Shown here in pieces: positions 8,155-17,041 of a DNA stretch of 64,000 nucleotides. The position numbers were made by a program, and so were the translations under genes. Each line of letters opens with the position of its first letter. The stretch's first letter is position 1. This stretch comes from Bradyrhizobium sp. Gha (GTDB lineage: Bacteria > Pseudomonadota > Alphaproteobacteria > Rhizobiales > Xanthobacteraceae), in NCBI RefSeq assembly GCF_900113735.1, contig NZ_FOQM01000017.1, positions 62,001-126,000 of the forward strand, written 5' to 3'. The notes under the pieces are model-generated. The model did no database searches. It saw only the letters and a list, made by a program, of their open reading frames with translations, and had not been told where the DNA came from.

Positions 8155-9366
8155 CTATCCGGCAGGGGGAATTAACGTGTCGAGATCGCGGCAGGCACCC
8201 CCTATGTGCACCATGGCGTGGCAGTTCGCGCAGACTATTGCGAGGTCCGCTAGTGTCAGTTTTTTCCCCGACTTCGGGGCCTTGCTAAGTGGCTCTCGAT
8301 GGTGAACGTGGGCATAGTTGCGACCAATGTCACCATACCGACGAAGGAAATCAAAGCCGCAGCCTTTGACCTCGCAAATCAGATGGCCATGATTTTTTGC
8401 AAGAGCTTCTTCGATCTTCTTCGCTCGAAATTTGTGCTCGCGTCTTCGCTGGGTGATTAGCGCTGTGCGCTTCCAAGCCTCACCCTCATGGGCGCTATAC
8501 TCAATCTCCTGGTAGCCTTCGTTCTTTTCCGGCTTCGCCCCACGCTCCAGAAGGTGTTCACCTGTATCAAAGTCATAAGACGTGACCGCCCAAGCGACCT
8601 CGTCAAGAATGCGTCCCTTTGTGCGGTCTTTACCGGCAACGACGACAACCCTAATCGGCAGACCCTGGTTATAAGCCTTCGCGATGTGTTCATCGGCTCT
8701 TTCTGCACGCCTCACGCGTACCGGATGCGGGCTCCTTGATCTCCGGCGATAATTCTTGATCTGAAAAATACGTCCGTTCTCTTCCTCTAACTCATCGTGC
8801 CATAAGCACAAGACCACGAACTTGTCCGGCTTTTCAAATGCCCATTGGTAGCAGTATTTTGGATTTGCAGCGGGCGGCCCTTTATAGTTCGCCCAATCAC
8901 TGACATCGATCTTCAGTTCCTTGAGAATATCAAAGACTAGACGCTTTCGGTCTGGACGAAGCTGTGCAAGTGAGGCAATTTTAGTTCCTAAAATCAACTT
9001 GCGTCCCTTGGGGGTCAGCTCGAAGAGACCCTTACTATTTTTCCGGATTGCCACGCAGCCTGCGTGAAGCATTGCCTTCATCACCCCTCGATCCGGATAC
9101 ATGAACCCGTCTTCAAGAGGAATTCCGGAGCCGTAAAAATGCGGCCCCGCGATTTCAACATACGCAGTTAGATAGGCGATGCTGCGGTCACTATTAAAAG
9201 CCGGTGTCGTGCCCTTTTGTGCCAGCCACCACGCTTCACTGTAGCCATCCCGATTTGGCTCTTTTTTTAATGTCTTGTTCGTTGATGCGGGCTTTTTATC
9301 TATCCGCTGGCAGAATTCATCCAGTATCGATCTCGCCTCGGCAAAGGTCTTAATCTTAAAGGTCAT
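8155..9366 (-). CDS. HNH endonuclease linked to the hsd operon
   Basis: A 403-residue protein with a C-terminal HNH nuclease: a CxxxxC-containing strand (CEVKGCGFDF), then HVHHREPLS and CANCHAMVH, the expected His-His-Asn-His order with zinc-type Cys pairs. The N-terminal 230 residues (including a WAFEKPDKFVVLCLW segment) look like a separate recognition domain that I cannot name. The start at 9366 is preferred over 9390 because GGAG is spaced 8 bases from it. The gene begins 34 bases after hsdR on the same strand, so it is probably co-transcribed with the type I system. It could be a McrA-like modification-dependent enzyme; this is inference. Confidence 0.75.
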   Translation of the reverse strand: MTFKIKTFAEARSILDEFCQRIDKKPASTNKTLKKEPNRDGYSEAWWLAQKGTTPAFNSDRSIAYLTAYVEIAGPHFYGSGIPLEDGFMYPDRGVMKAMLHAGCVAIRKNSKGLFELTPKGRKLILGTKIASLAQLRPDRKRLVFDILKELKIDVSDWANYKGPPAANPKYCYQWAFEKPDKFVVLCLWHDELEEENGRIFQIKNYRRRSRSPHPVRVRRAERADEHIAKAYNQGLPIRVVVVAGKDRTKGRILDEVAWAVTSYDFDTGEHLLERGAKPEKNEGYQEIEYSAHEGEAWKRTALITQRRREHKFRAKKIEEALAKNHGHLICEVKGCGFDFLRRYGDIGRNYAHVHHREPLSKAPKSGKKLTLADLAIVCANCHAMVHIGGACRDLDTLIPPAG

Positions 9367-9400
9367 CGCCGATACTCCACAATAGAACAACTACAGTCCG

Positions 9401-11719
9401 TCATCCGCCTGGTTTTGTCGTGCGCTCATAAAGGTGTCGTTGGAAGCCGACAAAGGCGTCCCGGATCACTCCTACACTGCCGAGTGCAGACGTTGCGTCG
9501 TCAATCGTGTGATACTTCAGTTCGAGCAGGCTCCCCAACTTTTCCTGATCGAGTTCATTCACGCCTTGTTGGACGTACTGCGTCAGAACGAAATCGAGGA
9601 AGGCCTGCAGTTTGGCATCATAGTCCGACATGATGGACAATCGGCGCTCCTGCACTCGGTCCAGCCGCGTGATCGGCGGGAGTGAAAATGCGATGTAGGC
9701 CAACACATCAAACACGTCACTCTTGTCGGCGTTGATCATCCGGCCAACCTCACCCAACTGTTCAGGACCGAAGCCTTTCTCGGTGAGCCCCTGCAGCAAC
9801 GCCTTGCGGGTGTCTGGCTTGCTCCACAAGTTTCGCAGTTCGTCTTCGTCCTTGAACAGTCGCGGCAATTCGCCAAACAACTTCTCGATCATCTGGTTGG
9901 CCGATATCGGCTTGCCGTCAGGGCTCCAGTAGCTCGTCGCCATCATGCTCTGGATGGTTCGTTCCTTCCCGTCCGCCAGCCTGATCTTGATTTGCGCCGG
10001 GCGCTCAGTCTGTTCGCCGCCCTCCTTCTTGTCCCTTTGCTCTTCTCCTTTTGCTTGGGTACTTCCGGCCTCTCGCGCAATCGGCTCACCATCCCATTCC
10101 GGGTCATTGAAGTGCTCGTACGCCTTCACAAAGTCGTAGATCGTGAAATGGTCCTTGCCGTCGAAGAGGCGCGTGCCGCGTCCGATGATCTGCTTGAACT
10201 CGATCATGGTCCCGACCGGCCGCAGCAAGACGATGTTGCGGACGTTGCGTGCGTCGACACCGGTCGACAGCTTCTGCGACGTGGTCAGGATCGTCGGGAT
10301 GGTCTTCTCGTTGTCCTGAAACGTGCGCAGCCATTGATCGCCCAGCGCACCGTCTTCCGCCGTCACACGGACGCAGTAATTCGGATCGCTACTGGTCTTG
10401 ATTTGGTTGATTGCATCGCGAACCACGCGCGCATGCTCCTGCGTGGCGCAAAAGACCAACGTCTTCTCCCGCTGGTCTATCTGGTCCATGAATAGTTTCA
10501 CCCGATAACGCTCTCGCTCCGATATTTCGATAATGCGGTTAAACTGCGTTTCGGTATAACGCTTGCCTTCTTCGACCTCGCCCTCGATGACGGTATCGTC
10601 GGGCGTATAAACATAGTCGTCGAGGGTGGTCGCTATTTGCCTGACCTTGAACGGTGTCAGAAAGCCGTCGTTAATGCCGTCTTTCAGGGAATAGGTGTAA
10701 ACCGGCTCGCCGAAATAGGCGTAGGTATCGACGTTATCCCGTCGCTTCGGCGTAGCCGTGAGGCCAAGCTGCACTGCGGGCGAGAAATAGTTCAGGATGT
10801 CGCGCCAGTTGCTCTCGTCGTTGGCGCCGCCGCGATGGCACTCGTCGATGATGATGAAGTCGAAGAAATCCTTCGGGTAGTCGCCGAAATAAGGTGACGG
10901 TTGACCGTTCTGGTCGGTGCCGCTCATGAAGGTCTGGAAGATCGTGAAGAAGATGCTGGCATTCTTCGGCACGCGGCCCTTCTTGCGAATTTCGTCCGGC
11001 TTGATGCGTGCCAGCGCATCGTCGGGGAAAGCGGAAAATGCGTTGTAGGCTTGATCGGCCAGGATGTTGCGGTCGGCAAGAAACAAGATGCGCGGACGCC
11101 GCTCCGGCTTCCGCGACAGGTTCCAGCGACTTTGGAACAGCGCCCAAGCGATTTGAAAAGCGATAGCTGTCTTGCCGGTGCCGGTGGCGAGCGTCAGCAG
11201 AATGCGCTGCTTGCCTACGGCAATAGCCTCCAGCGCATTCTCTATTGCATTGTGCTGATAATAGCGCGTCTGCCACGCGCCGCCGCGTTCCTCGAAAGGC
11301 ACGGCGGCAAAGCGGTCGCGCCACTCGTTCTTCGTCTTGAAAACCTCGGCCCAGAGTTCATCCGGCGTCGGATAGTTATCGACGTAAGCTTCGGCGCCGG
11401 TCGCCATGTCGACGCGATAGATGCGTCGGCCATTGGTGGAAATGGCAAACCGTGCTTGAAGCCGCTGCGCATATGCCTTCGCCTGCGGAAGACCATCCGT
11501 ATCTCCCTTGTCACGCGCTTTTGCCTCGATCACAGCTAACTTGTGATTTCGGAACGTAAGCACGTAGTCCGCGATCTCGGCCTTGCCTCGTCGTCCCGCC
11601 CCTTCGATCCGACCTGGGCAGATTTCCTCGCGACGGACCCGGCTGTCCGCGACTACGCCCCAGCCCGCTGACCGCAGTGCGGGATCGATTAGCTCGGCCC
11701 GGGTTTCGGCCTCGTTCAC
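9401..11719 (-). CDS. hsdR: type I restriction endonuclease, R subunit (HsdR)
   Basis: A 772-residue motor and nuclease subunit. The N-terminus carries the HSDR_N nuclease core (D51, then E65-x-K67 in VIEAKAR). The helicase part has Walker A ATGTGKT (178-184), DECH box (292-295) and TATP (321-324), followed by the second RecA-like domain with the QIIGRGTRLF motif VI. The C-terminus resembles the EcoEI-type R C-terminal domain. With HsdM and HsdS it would translocate and cut unmodified DNA. It overlaps hsdS by 4 bases, indicating translational coupling. No frameshift or missing motif was seen, so the subunit looks functional. Order and size fit the EcoEI-like subclass. Confidence 0.93.
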   Translation of the reverse strand: MNEAETRAELIDPALRSAGWGVVADSRVRREEICPGRIEGAGRRGKAEIADYVLTFRNHKLAVIEAKARDKGDTDGLPQAKAYAQRLQARFAISTNGRRIYRVDMATGAEAYVDNYPTPDELWAEVFKTKNEWRDRFAAVPFEERGGAWQTRYYQHNAIENALEAIAVGKQRILLTLATGTGKTAIAFQIAWALFQSRWNLSRKPERRPRILFLADRNILADQAYNAFSAFPDDALARIKPDEIRKKGRVPKNASIFFTIFQTFMSGTDQNGQPSPYFGDYPKDFFDFIIIDECHRGGANDESNWRDILNYFSPAVQLGLTATPKRRDNVDTYAYFGEPVYTYSLKDGINDGFLTPFKVRQIATTLDDYVYTPDDTVIEGEVEEGKRYTETQFNRIIEISERERYRVKLFMDQIDQREKTLVFCATQEHARVVRDAINQIKTSSDPNYCVRVTAEDGALGDQWLRTFQDNEKTIPTILTTSQKLSTGVDARNVRNIVLLRPVGTMIEFKQIIGRGTRLFDGKDHFTIYDFVKAYEHFNDPEWDGEPIAREAGSTQAKGEEQRDKKEGGEQTERPAQIKIRLADGKERTIQSMMATSYWSPDGKPISANQMIEKLFGELPRLFKDEDELRNLWSKPDTRKALLQGLTEKGFGPEQLGEVGRMINADKSDVFDVLAYIAFSLPPITRLDRVQERRLSIMSDYDAKLQAFLDFVLTQYVQQGVNELDQEKLGSLLELKYHTIDDATSALGSVGVIRDAFVGFQRHLYERTTKPGG

Positions 11720-12963
11720 TCCGCTGCCTCTTCAAGCGCCTGCGACGGTGGCGAGGTTAGTTCACCGGCGAAAGCCTTATCTAATACGGATCGCTTCAGC
11801 GCAATCAGCTCATTCATCTTCCGCCGATAGGTCTCCTCAAGTCGCGCTGCAAGATGGGCAGTGCTCTCCATTGCGTTTGCTAACGCCTGTTGATCACGGA
11901 TCTTTGGTGGAAATGAAATTGGCACTTGCTTCAACAAGCTTGCTTTAATCCCAACGACCGTCGCGCCGGTGCCGCGTTTGAGTATTTCCGCCTGCGTCGG
12001 ACGCGACATAAGCGCGTACTTAAGGAAAGTACGATCAAGCACCTGATCGTTAGGCTGCATCGTGATCAACCGTTGTCCGATGACGACCGTCTCGTCTGTG
12101 TCGAGCTGCGCAACGTTTCCTAAAGGAGCTTCCGTCGTAAACAGCACATCGCCCCTTCGCGGATAGCCTCTAGTCATCCACTTGTCGTAAACTCCCGGAT
12201 CGATGAATTCCTCCGGATCACGCTGCACACGGTTCATTTTCACGTTTTTTGCTGTTATCAATCGAATGCCCGTTTCCCTTTTTGGGGGCGTTTTCCCTCG
12301 ATAATCCACGAACCTAACTTCTTTCCCTAATTCTGACGTTGTCCATCCAGCGCATTTCTGAGTGAAAACGGAATTGAGATAGCTCTCGAATAGCTCGCCG
12401 GCATTTTTGAGATTTCTCTCGGCGTTGGCAATCGCGGTCGCTAACCCAGCAAATGCCTCGTCCAAAATTGCAACGATACGATGTTGTTCTCTGAGTGCTG
12501 GAAACGGTATTCTGCAATTCTCGATAAATTCTTTTGAAACTCGCTTATGCCCGACGGCGCCGCTCATGGTCCTTTCGCCTTCGGCCCGAAAGCTATCCTG
12601 CGACAGAAAGTAGTAGAGATATTCGCTGCTCAAGCTTTCAGTTGGCCGAAAGACAATGTACTCGCTCGAACCAAAGCCAATTCCATTTGTTAGCCCTTTG
12701 GCGATCCCGAGCTTCCCGTTTTCGAAGCAGGGCGTGATCTTTGCCAGCAACACATCTCCATCTGCGAAGTATGTGTAACTGCCAGCAACCTCGGCGAGCT
12801 TGCGCTCGGCTTTGGGCTCGAGAAATTTCAGGCCAATACAAAGGTCTTCCATCGGAACGAAAGAAACACGATCACCATCGGTTAACTTGCGCTTCGCTTC
12901 GCTCTTTGGCGGCCTAATATTGCAAACTTCACGAAGTGCCTTAGTCGGCCAGAGAGCGCTCAC
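11716..12963 (-). CDS. hsdS: type I restriction-modification specificity subunit (HsdS)
   Basis: A 415-residue specificity subunit with two target-recognition domains: the first about residues 1-165, the second about 210-370 (starting GWTTSELGKEVRF). Each is followed by a helical conserved spacer (LREQHRIVAILDEAFAGL; then the C-terminal ETYRRKMNELIALKRSVLDKAF). This two-TRD plan recognises a bipartite DNA site; the site cannot be predicted here. It overlaps hsdM at 12960-12963 and hsdR at 11716-11719, so the three subunits are coupled in one operon. Local composition is A+T-richer than hsdR, as is common for swapped TRD modules. Confidence 0.92.
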   Translation of the reverse strand: MSALWPTKALREVCNIRPPKSEAKRKLTDGDRVSFVPMEDLCIGLKFLEPKAERKLAEVAGSYTYFADGDVLLAKITPCFENGKLGIAKGLTNGIGFGSSEYIVFRPTESLSSEYLYYFLSQDSFRAEGERTMSGAVGHKRVSKEFIENCRIPFPALREQHRIVAILDEAFAGLATAIANAERNLKNAGELFESYLNSVFTQKCAGWTTSELGKEVRFVDYRGKTPPKRETGIRLITAKNVKMNRVQRDPEEFIDPGVYDKWMTRGYPRRGDVLFTTEAPLGNVAQLDTDETVVIGQRLITMQPNDQVLDRTFLKYALMSRPTQAEILKRGTGATVVGIKASLLKQVPISFPPKIRDQQALANAMESTAHLAARLEETYRRKMNELIALKRSVLDKAFAGELTSPPSQALEEAAE

Positions 12964-14417
12964 AACATCCTCCCAATGTCCTTGAGGATTTCGGCGCTTT
13001 CGACATCAAGTGCAACCATCTCGGCAATGATGTCCTTTGGATCGCGCAGCTCGGCGTCATCGACCTTGTTGGGGTTCTTCACCGCGAGGTCATAGGTTGC
13101 CTTGTCGATAGCCTTGACATCGACCGTCCACGAATTCTCGCTGTCCTTGAGCTTTGCCTGTAATGCGACGAAATCCTTGAGGTCCTCGTCGTTGAGGGGG
13201 TTGGTCTTACCGAGATTGCGGCCGGGATCGAGTTTATAGAACCAGAGTTTACGCGTCGGTGCCCCCTTCTCGAAGAACAGCACCACGGTCTTAACGCCCG
13301 CGCCGAGGAAGGTGCCGCTTGGCATGTCCAGCACCGTGTACAGGTTACAGTTCTCCAGAAGTTCTTTCCGCAGCGCAACCGATGCATTGTCGGTATTCGA
13401 GAGGAATGTGTTCTTGATAACGATGGCGGCACGGCCGCCAGCTTTTAGCGATTTGATGAAGTGTTGAAGAAACAGGAAAGCCGTCTCGCCGGTCTTGATC
13501 GGGAAATTCTGTTGTACTTCTGGACGCTCCTTGCCACCGAAGGGCGGATTGGCCAGCACCACGTCGAAGCGATCCTTGTTTTGGATGTCGCCAATGTTCT
13601 CAGCGAGCGTGTTGGTGTGAATGATGTTTGGCGCCTCAATGCCGTGCAGGATCATGTTCATGATGCCAATCACGTAGGCGAGGCTCTTTTTTTCCTTGCC
13701 GAAGAATGTCTTCTCTTGAAGCGTCTTGAGATCTTTCGTCGATAGTTTGCCGCGCTCGTGGGTTAAATACTCCAACGCCTCACACAGGAACCCAGCCGAA
13801 CCACAGGCACCATCATAGATGCGCTCGCCGATAGCTGGTTTCACGACTTGGATCATGGCGCGGATCAGCGGACGCGGCGTGTAGTATTCGCCGCCATTTC
13901 GACCCGCATTGCCCATGTTGCGGAGCTTCGCTTCGTAGAGATGCGACAGCTCGTGCTTCTCCTGCTGCGACCGGAAGCTGAGTTGGTCGACGAGTTCAAG
14001 CGCGTCGCGCAGCGAATAGCCGCTGCGGAATTTGTTCTCGATCTCGGAGAAGATTTCGCCAATCTTGTATTCGATTGTGTTCGCGCCCTCAGCGCGACTA
14101 CGGAAGCCTTTCAGGTAGGGAAACAGCTTGTCATCGACATACGCAATGAGGTCATCGCCAGTCTTGGCCTTGTCGTGGTCGAACGAGCCATCTTTCTTCT
14201 TGGGCGCGGCCCACACGGACCAGCGGTGTTTTGCGTCAATAATCGGCTGGTATGTCTTGCCTTCGAGCTCGGCCTTCTGCTCGTTGGCCCGCTCAAGATC
14301 ATCAAGATACTTCAGAAACAAGATCCACGAGGTCTGCTCGGTGTAGTCCAGTTCCGTGGCGCACCCGGCTTCCTTCCACAGAACATCGTCGATATTCTTA
14401 AAAGTTTGTTCGAACAC
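12960..14417 (-). CDS. hsdM: type I N6-adenine methyltransferase (HsdM)
   Basis: A 485-residue methyltransferase subunit. The N-terminal helical HsdM domain (about 5-140) is followed by the catalytic domain with GEYYTPR (176-182), the SAM-binding motif DGACGSAGF (202-210) and the N6-adenine motif NPPFGG (290-295). It methylates adenine in the HsdS target to protect host DNA. The GTG start at 14417 gives the standard family N-terminus (MFEQTFKNIDDVLW) and has a GGGGGA ribosome-binding site 8 bases upstream. It is the first gene of the hsdM-hsdS-hsdR run, overlapping hsdS by 4 bases. The promoter must lie in 14418-14732. Confidence 0.94.
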   Translation of the reverse strand: MFEQTFKNIDDVLWKEAGCATELDYTEQTSWILFLKYLDDLERANEQKAELEGKTYQPIIDAKHRWSVWAAPKKKDGSFDHDKAKTGDDLIAYVDDKLFPYLKGFRSRAEGANTIEYKIGEIFSEIENKFRSGYSLRDALELVDQLSFRSQQEKHELSHLYEAKLRNMGNAGRNGGEYYTPRPLIRAMIQVVKPAIGERIYDGACGSAGFLCEALEYLTHERGKLSTKDLKTLQEKTFFGKEKKSLAYVIGIMNMILHGIEAPNIIHTNTLAENIGDIQNKDRFDVVLANPPFGGKERPEVQQNFPIKTGETAFLFLQHFIKSLKAGGRAAIVIKNTFLSNTDNASVALRKELLENCNLYTVLDMPSGTFLGAGVKTVVLFFEKGAPTRKLWFYKLDPGRNLGKTNPLNDEDLKDFVALQAKLKDSENSWTVDVKAIDKATYDLAVKNPNKVDDAELRDPKDIIAEMVALDVESAEILKDIGRML

Positions 14418-14732
14418 GTATTCGGTCCCCCATTTGCGATGCTTCTACCGAAATACCGACAACCAGTCACCATCCGGCGACCGACTGGATCATCGGAAAA
14501 ATAGCGCTCGCAGCCCCGCGCCCCCCGATATGGTCCGGGTACTGCTTGGCAAGAAACTAAACTGGCCGATTTCGGCGGCCTGCTGAGTTTAACTGTGAGA
14601 GCCAACCGAAGCAGAAGCGAAAGAAAGAGATTGTGGATTACGCCGCGTAGCATGCCGCGACCCAGGGCGCCGGTTCAAGATATTCCTTTGTACAATGTAG
14701 ACTTAGGGCGGTGCAGCCTCGAAGGGCGCATA
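14418..14732. other. intergenic region upstream of hsdM
   Basis: A gene-free stretch between the deaminase gene and hsdM, both on the minus strand. It should contain the hsd promoter. Around 14550-14590 there is a GGCC-centred imperfect inverted repeat with outer AAACT/AGTTT arms, a possible operator or the terminator of the deaminase transcript. I could not assign -35/-10 boxes with confidence. Confidence 0.3.
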
Positions 14733-16346
14733 TCATTCTGACTGAGGCGCGGGAGCTTGCGCCGTATTGGCGGCAGATGTTCCTTCCTCAGACTGTGGCT
14801 GCAATGAACCGAATAGCTCGAACCATTCCAGGTTTTCGTTCTCTAAGTAAGCCGTAGAAGCCAACTCAAGCATTGGGGAGGGCGGCTGATTTAGATAATG
14901 AACCGCGGCTCCGCTGCGGCTCTTGCGCCTTCCTTTTTGAAAGATGTCACGATAGCGAAGGGGAGAAATTCCGAGGAATGGCAAAAAAGACACTTTCCCC
15001 GCCGTGATCTTCTCAATCTCAATTTCGTTTTTGTGTAATTCCTTTGCGCGGCTCTTAGGATAAGGCTCCATGTAGACAACGCACTTAATTCCCGCGGCGA
15101 GGATGTGCTTTGTGCAATTGTGACATGGAAATGTGGTTACGAACAGGTTGCTATCCTTTACGCTTCGCCCAAGCCGAGCCGCATCACAGATCGCGCACAT
15201 TTCAGCGTGAACAACTCGTCCGAACTCTGTCAGATCGAGCACGGCGCACCTGGCCAGTGGACCGTCTTTCCCCTCGGTGCCAGGCGCCTTCTTGCGGGTG
15301 AACTCTTCGACCATTTCAGCAGGGTTACCCACCGACATTGCCTTCGCAGACAGTAGTCCCGCCTCACTCATCTTATCAAAAAGCTCTCGCAGGAGTTCTG
15401 TCTTCACGAGATCATTCGGATCGTACCCCAATCTAACGTCGCGAAAATCAGGTTGCTCAAGGTCCCAGTAGGTGCCGCCGTGAGCCTTCGGAACTTCGTT
15501 GCAACCCTGCGTGATTAGTTCGCCATCATCGGTGAAAATTGCTGCGCCCACTTGGCGTGAAAGATCACTAGAGCGCAACGAGGCTGATTTCGCTGCATAC
15601 ATTCCATATTCGGCTTTCGAAGGCGCGATGTCAGTCCGACCAAAAAATGCTTGAATGAAGCGAGTGATTTTCTCTTCCATTTCTGGGCGAGATAGCCCGT
15701 CAATGAAAACGTCGGCGAGGTGAAAAGTCTCGCGAACATTCTGGCCGAATTCTTCGTCGTCTTCTCTGGCGTCCTTTTCAATGAGTTCGAGTGCTTTGCA
15801 GGAAATCTCATAAGCTGGAGTTGCTGGCGGCAAACTGCGTTGGAGGCGCTCTTCCAGCAATCTCTGCCGTTCTTCAGCGGAGCCGTACGCAGAAATTAGA
15901 ACGAACTGTTTGCCATAGACACGACGCAACAGCATGGCTTCGTCTGGGCGTTTTAGTTGCCGCACTACATACGCTATGGCACGGTCAGCTATCTTATTCC
16001 GGTCGCCCGATATTCTCTCTCGCTCATCGCCGATGGCGCGAAGTGCAATCCGCGCCATTGTAGAGAAGTCGGAAAACTCCTTGCAGAGCGCGTTCGCGTA
16101 GTTGATTTTAAAATTTACTTCAGTGTAGAAGTTTTTGTCGGAAGGGACGGGGACAGGGTATCGTTGGAGTTCGTAGCGCTCTTCCCTCAACATCTCTTTC
16201 GTCAGGTGTACGGTGTGTGGCTCGTACCCGACTGCACGGAGTGCAGTTGCTAGGGTTTCGCAAATAGCCTCAACATTGACCCCCATAGGTCCGACAACGC
16301 CGAACACAAGTTCCGGAAGGATTTTTTGTCGTGAAGCGGTCGCCAT
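14733..16346 (-). CDS. antiphage dCTP deaminase (AvcD/DcdV-like)
   Basis: A protein of about 540 residues in two parts. The N-terminal part resembles the P-loop nucleotide-kinase-like domain of the family, with a Gly-rich loop (GVVGPMGVN) lacking the canonical Walker Lys. The C-terminal part is a zinc cytidine-deaminase domain: the HAE motif (VVHAEMCAI, about 383-385, numbered from a GTG at 16355) and PCHNC (410-414), preceded by DLSRQVGAAIFTDDGELI, typical of deoxycytidylate deaminases. Known relatives deaminate dCTP/dCMP on infection and starve phages of nucleotides. Size, domain order and the neighbouring type I RM support this assignment. ATG 16346 is chosen; GTG 16355 is possible. The Vibrio system includes an inhibitory RNA (AvcI) upstream; none is recognised here. 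Confidence 0.8.
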   Translation of the reverse strand: MATASRQKILPELVFGVVGPMGVNVEAICETLATALRAVGYEPHTVHLTKEMLREERYELQRYPVPVPSDKNFYTEVNFKINYANALCKEFSDFSTMARIALRAIGDERERISGDRNKIADRAIAYVVRQLKRPDEAMLLRRVYGKQFVLISAYGSAEERQRLLEERLQRSLPPATPAYEISCKALELIEKDAREDDEEFGQNVRETFHLADVFIDGLSRPEMEEKITRFIQAFFGRTDIAPSKAEYGMYAAKSASLRSSDLSRQVGAAIFTDDGELITQGCNEVPKAHGGTYWDLEQPDFRDVRLGYDPNDLVKTELLRELFDKMSEAGLLSAKAMSVGNPAEMVEEFTRKKAPGTEGKDGPLARCAVLDLTEFGRVVHAEMCAICDAARLGRSVKDSNLFVTTFPCHNCTKHILAAGIKCVVYMEPYPKSRAKELHKNEIEIEKITAGKVSFLPFLGISPLRYRDIFQKGRRKSRSGAAVHYLNQPPSPMLELASTAYLENENLEWFELFGSLQPQSEEGTSAANTAQAPAPQSE

Positions 16347-16420
16347 TAGGAACACAACCTTAGTATTTCAATTGTAGCGGTTAGCTGCGAGAGTGTGCTG
16401 ATTCGCTCCCGGGGGAGAAC

Positions 16421-16600
16421 ATGGCAAAAGTCTCAATTCGCAAAGATGATTATGAGCGCGTCCTAGAAATAGCTGAACGCGCTGCGAAGCGTACCAACTC
16501 AAGGGTTGTTGTTGCGACTGATCGCCTTGATCTCCACGAACCGGCTGAGCGGGATCGTTTCACCAGAGACGATGAAGGCGTGGCGGTGAAGTTCTCGTAA
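16421..16600 (+). CDS. 59-residue protein divergent from the deaminase gene
   Basis: A small ORF (MAKVSIRKDDYERVLEIA... ending VAVKFS) with a strong ribosome-binding site (GGGGGAG about 4-6 bases before the ATG). It is rich in charged residues, with a predicted N-terminal helix (about residues 8-25). No family is recognised. It starts 74 bases from the deaminase start on the opposite strand, so the two share one promoter region. It could be a regulator or partner of the deaminase, an antitoxin-like protein, or an unrelated island gene. Coding status rests on the ribosome-binding site and position only. Confidence 0.45.
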   Translation: MAKVSIRKDDYERVLEIAERAAKRTNSRVVVATDRLDLHEPAERDRFTRDDEGVAVKFS

Positions 16601-17041
16601 GAGGGCATGGCGCGTCCGAACTTACACAACCATCAGACGATTGCCACTAGCTCTTCGCTTTGCCCGATCTTGGCTGCCCAAGGGGGCAGAAGGGGTGTAT
16701 GTGCGGGTGTATGTAACGTCACGCTTATTCATGATTTAGTATATATTACAGGTACTTAGAGTTCTGCTGGGCGGACACTCTCTCCGCCATCTATTATCTG
16801 TCCAGCCCGGACACATAGGTAACGGATCGTACCTGAGACATGGGTGACAACCTCGTGCCGAACGGGTTGTCGAGGGGTTGCAGGGTTTTCTGCTCCAGGT
16901 CGACGTCGGTTCTGGCAGGCCGGCATAGCAGCGCCTTGAGGCCAGCGCGCGGCAGGGCAGTTGTCGCCTATCTCGCGGGTTGCTCAGAATGTGCAGGCCA
17001 CACCGTGATTCACGCGCTTGGGCAGCCGTGGAGGCGCTCAC
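16601..17041. other. junction between island and ABC-transporter region, no intact gene
   Basis: About 440 bases without a convincing gene. It contains a tandem GGGTGTATGT repeat (16693-16702 and 16705-16714), a small palindrome (GGCGGA...TCCGCC, 16770-16788) and a likely insertion-sequence end (16799-16850). G+C content rises sharply after about 16800. This is the best candidate for the right boundary of the island. No tRNA or integrase gene was found here. Confidence 0.45.
16799..16850. mobile_element. probable IS481-type terminal remnant
   Basis: The stretch beginning TGTCCAGCCCGGACAC contains two related tracts, ACATAGGTAAC and ACATGGGTGACA, about 25 bases apart. This pattern resembles the ends of IS481-family elements in Rhizobiales as I remember them. 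No intact transposase is present. Identification is by resemblance only. Confidence 0.35.

Noticed and set aside
16601-16800. tRNA attachment site at the island edge
   Set aside because: No cloverleaf or T-arm consensus (GGTTCGA) could be found on either strand.
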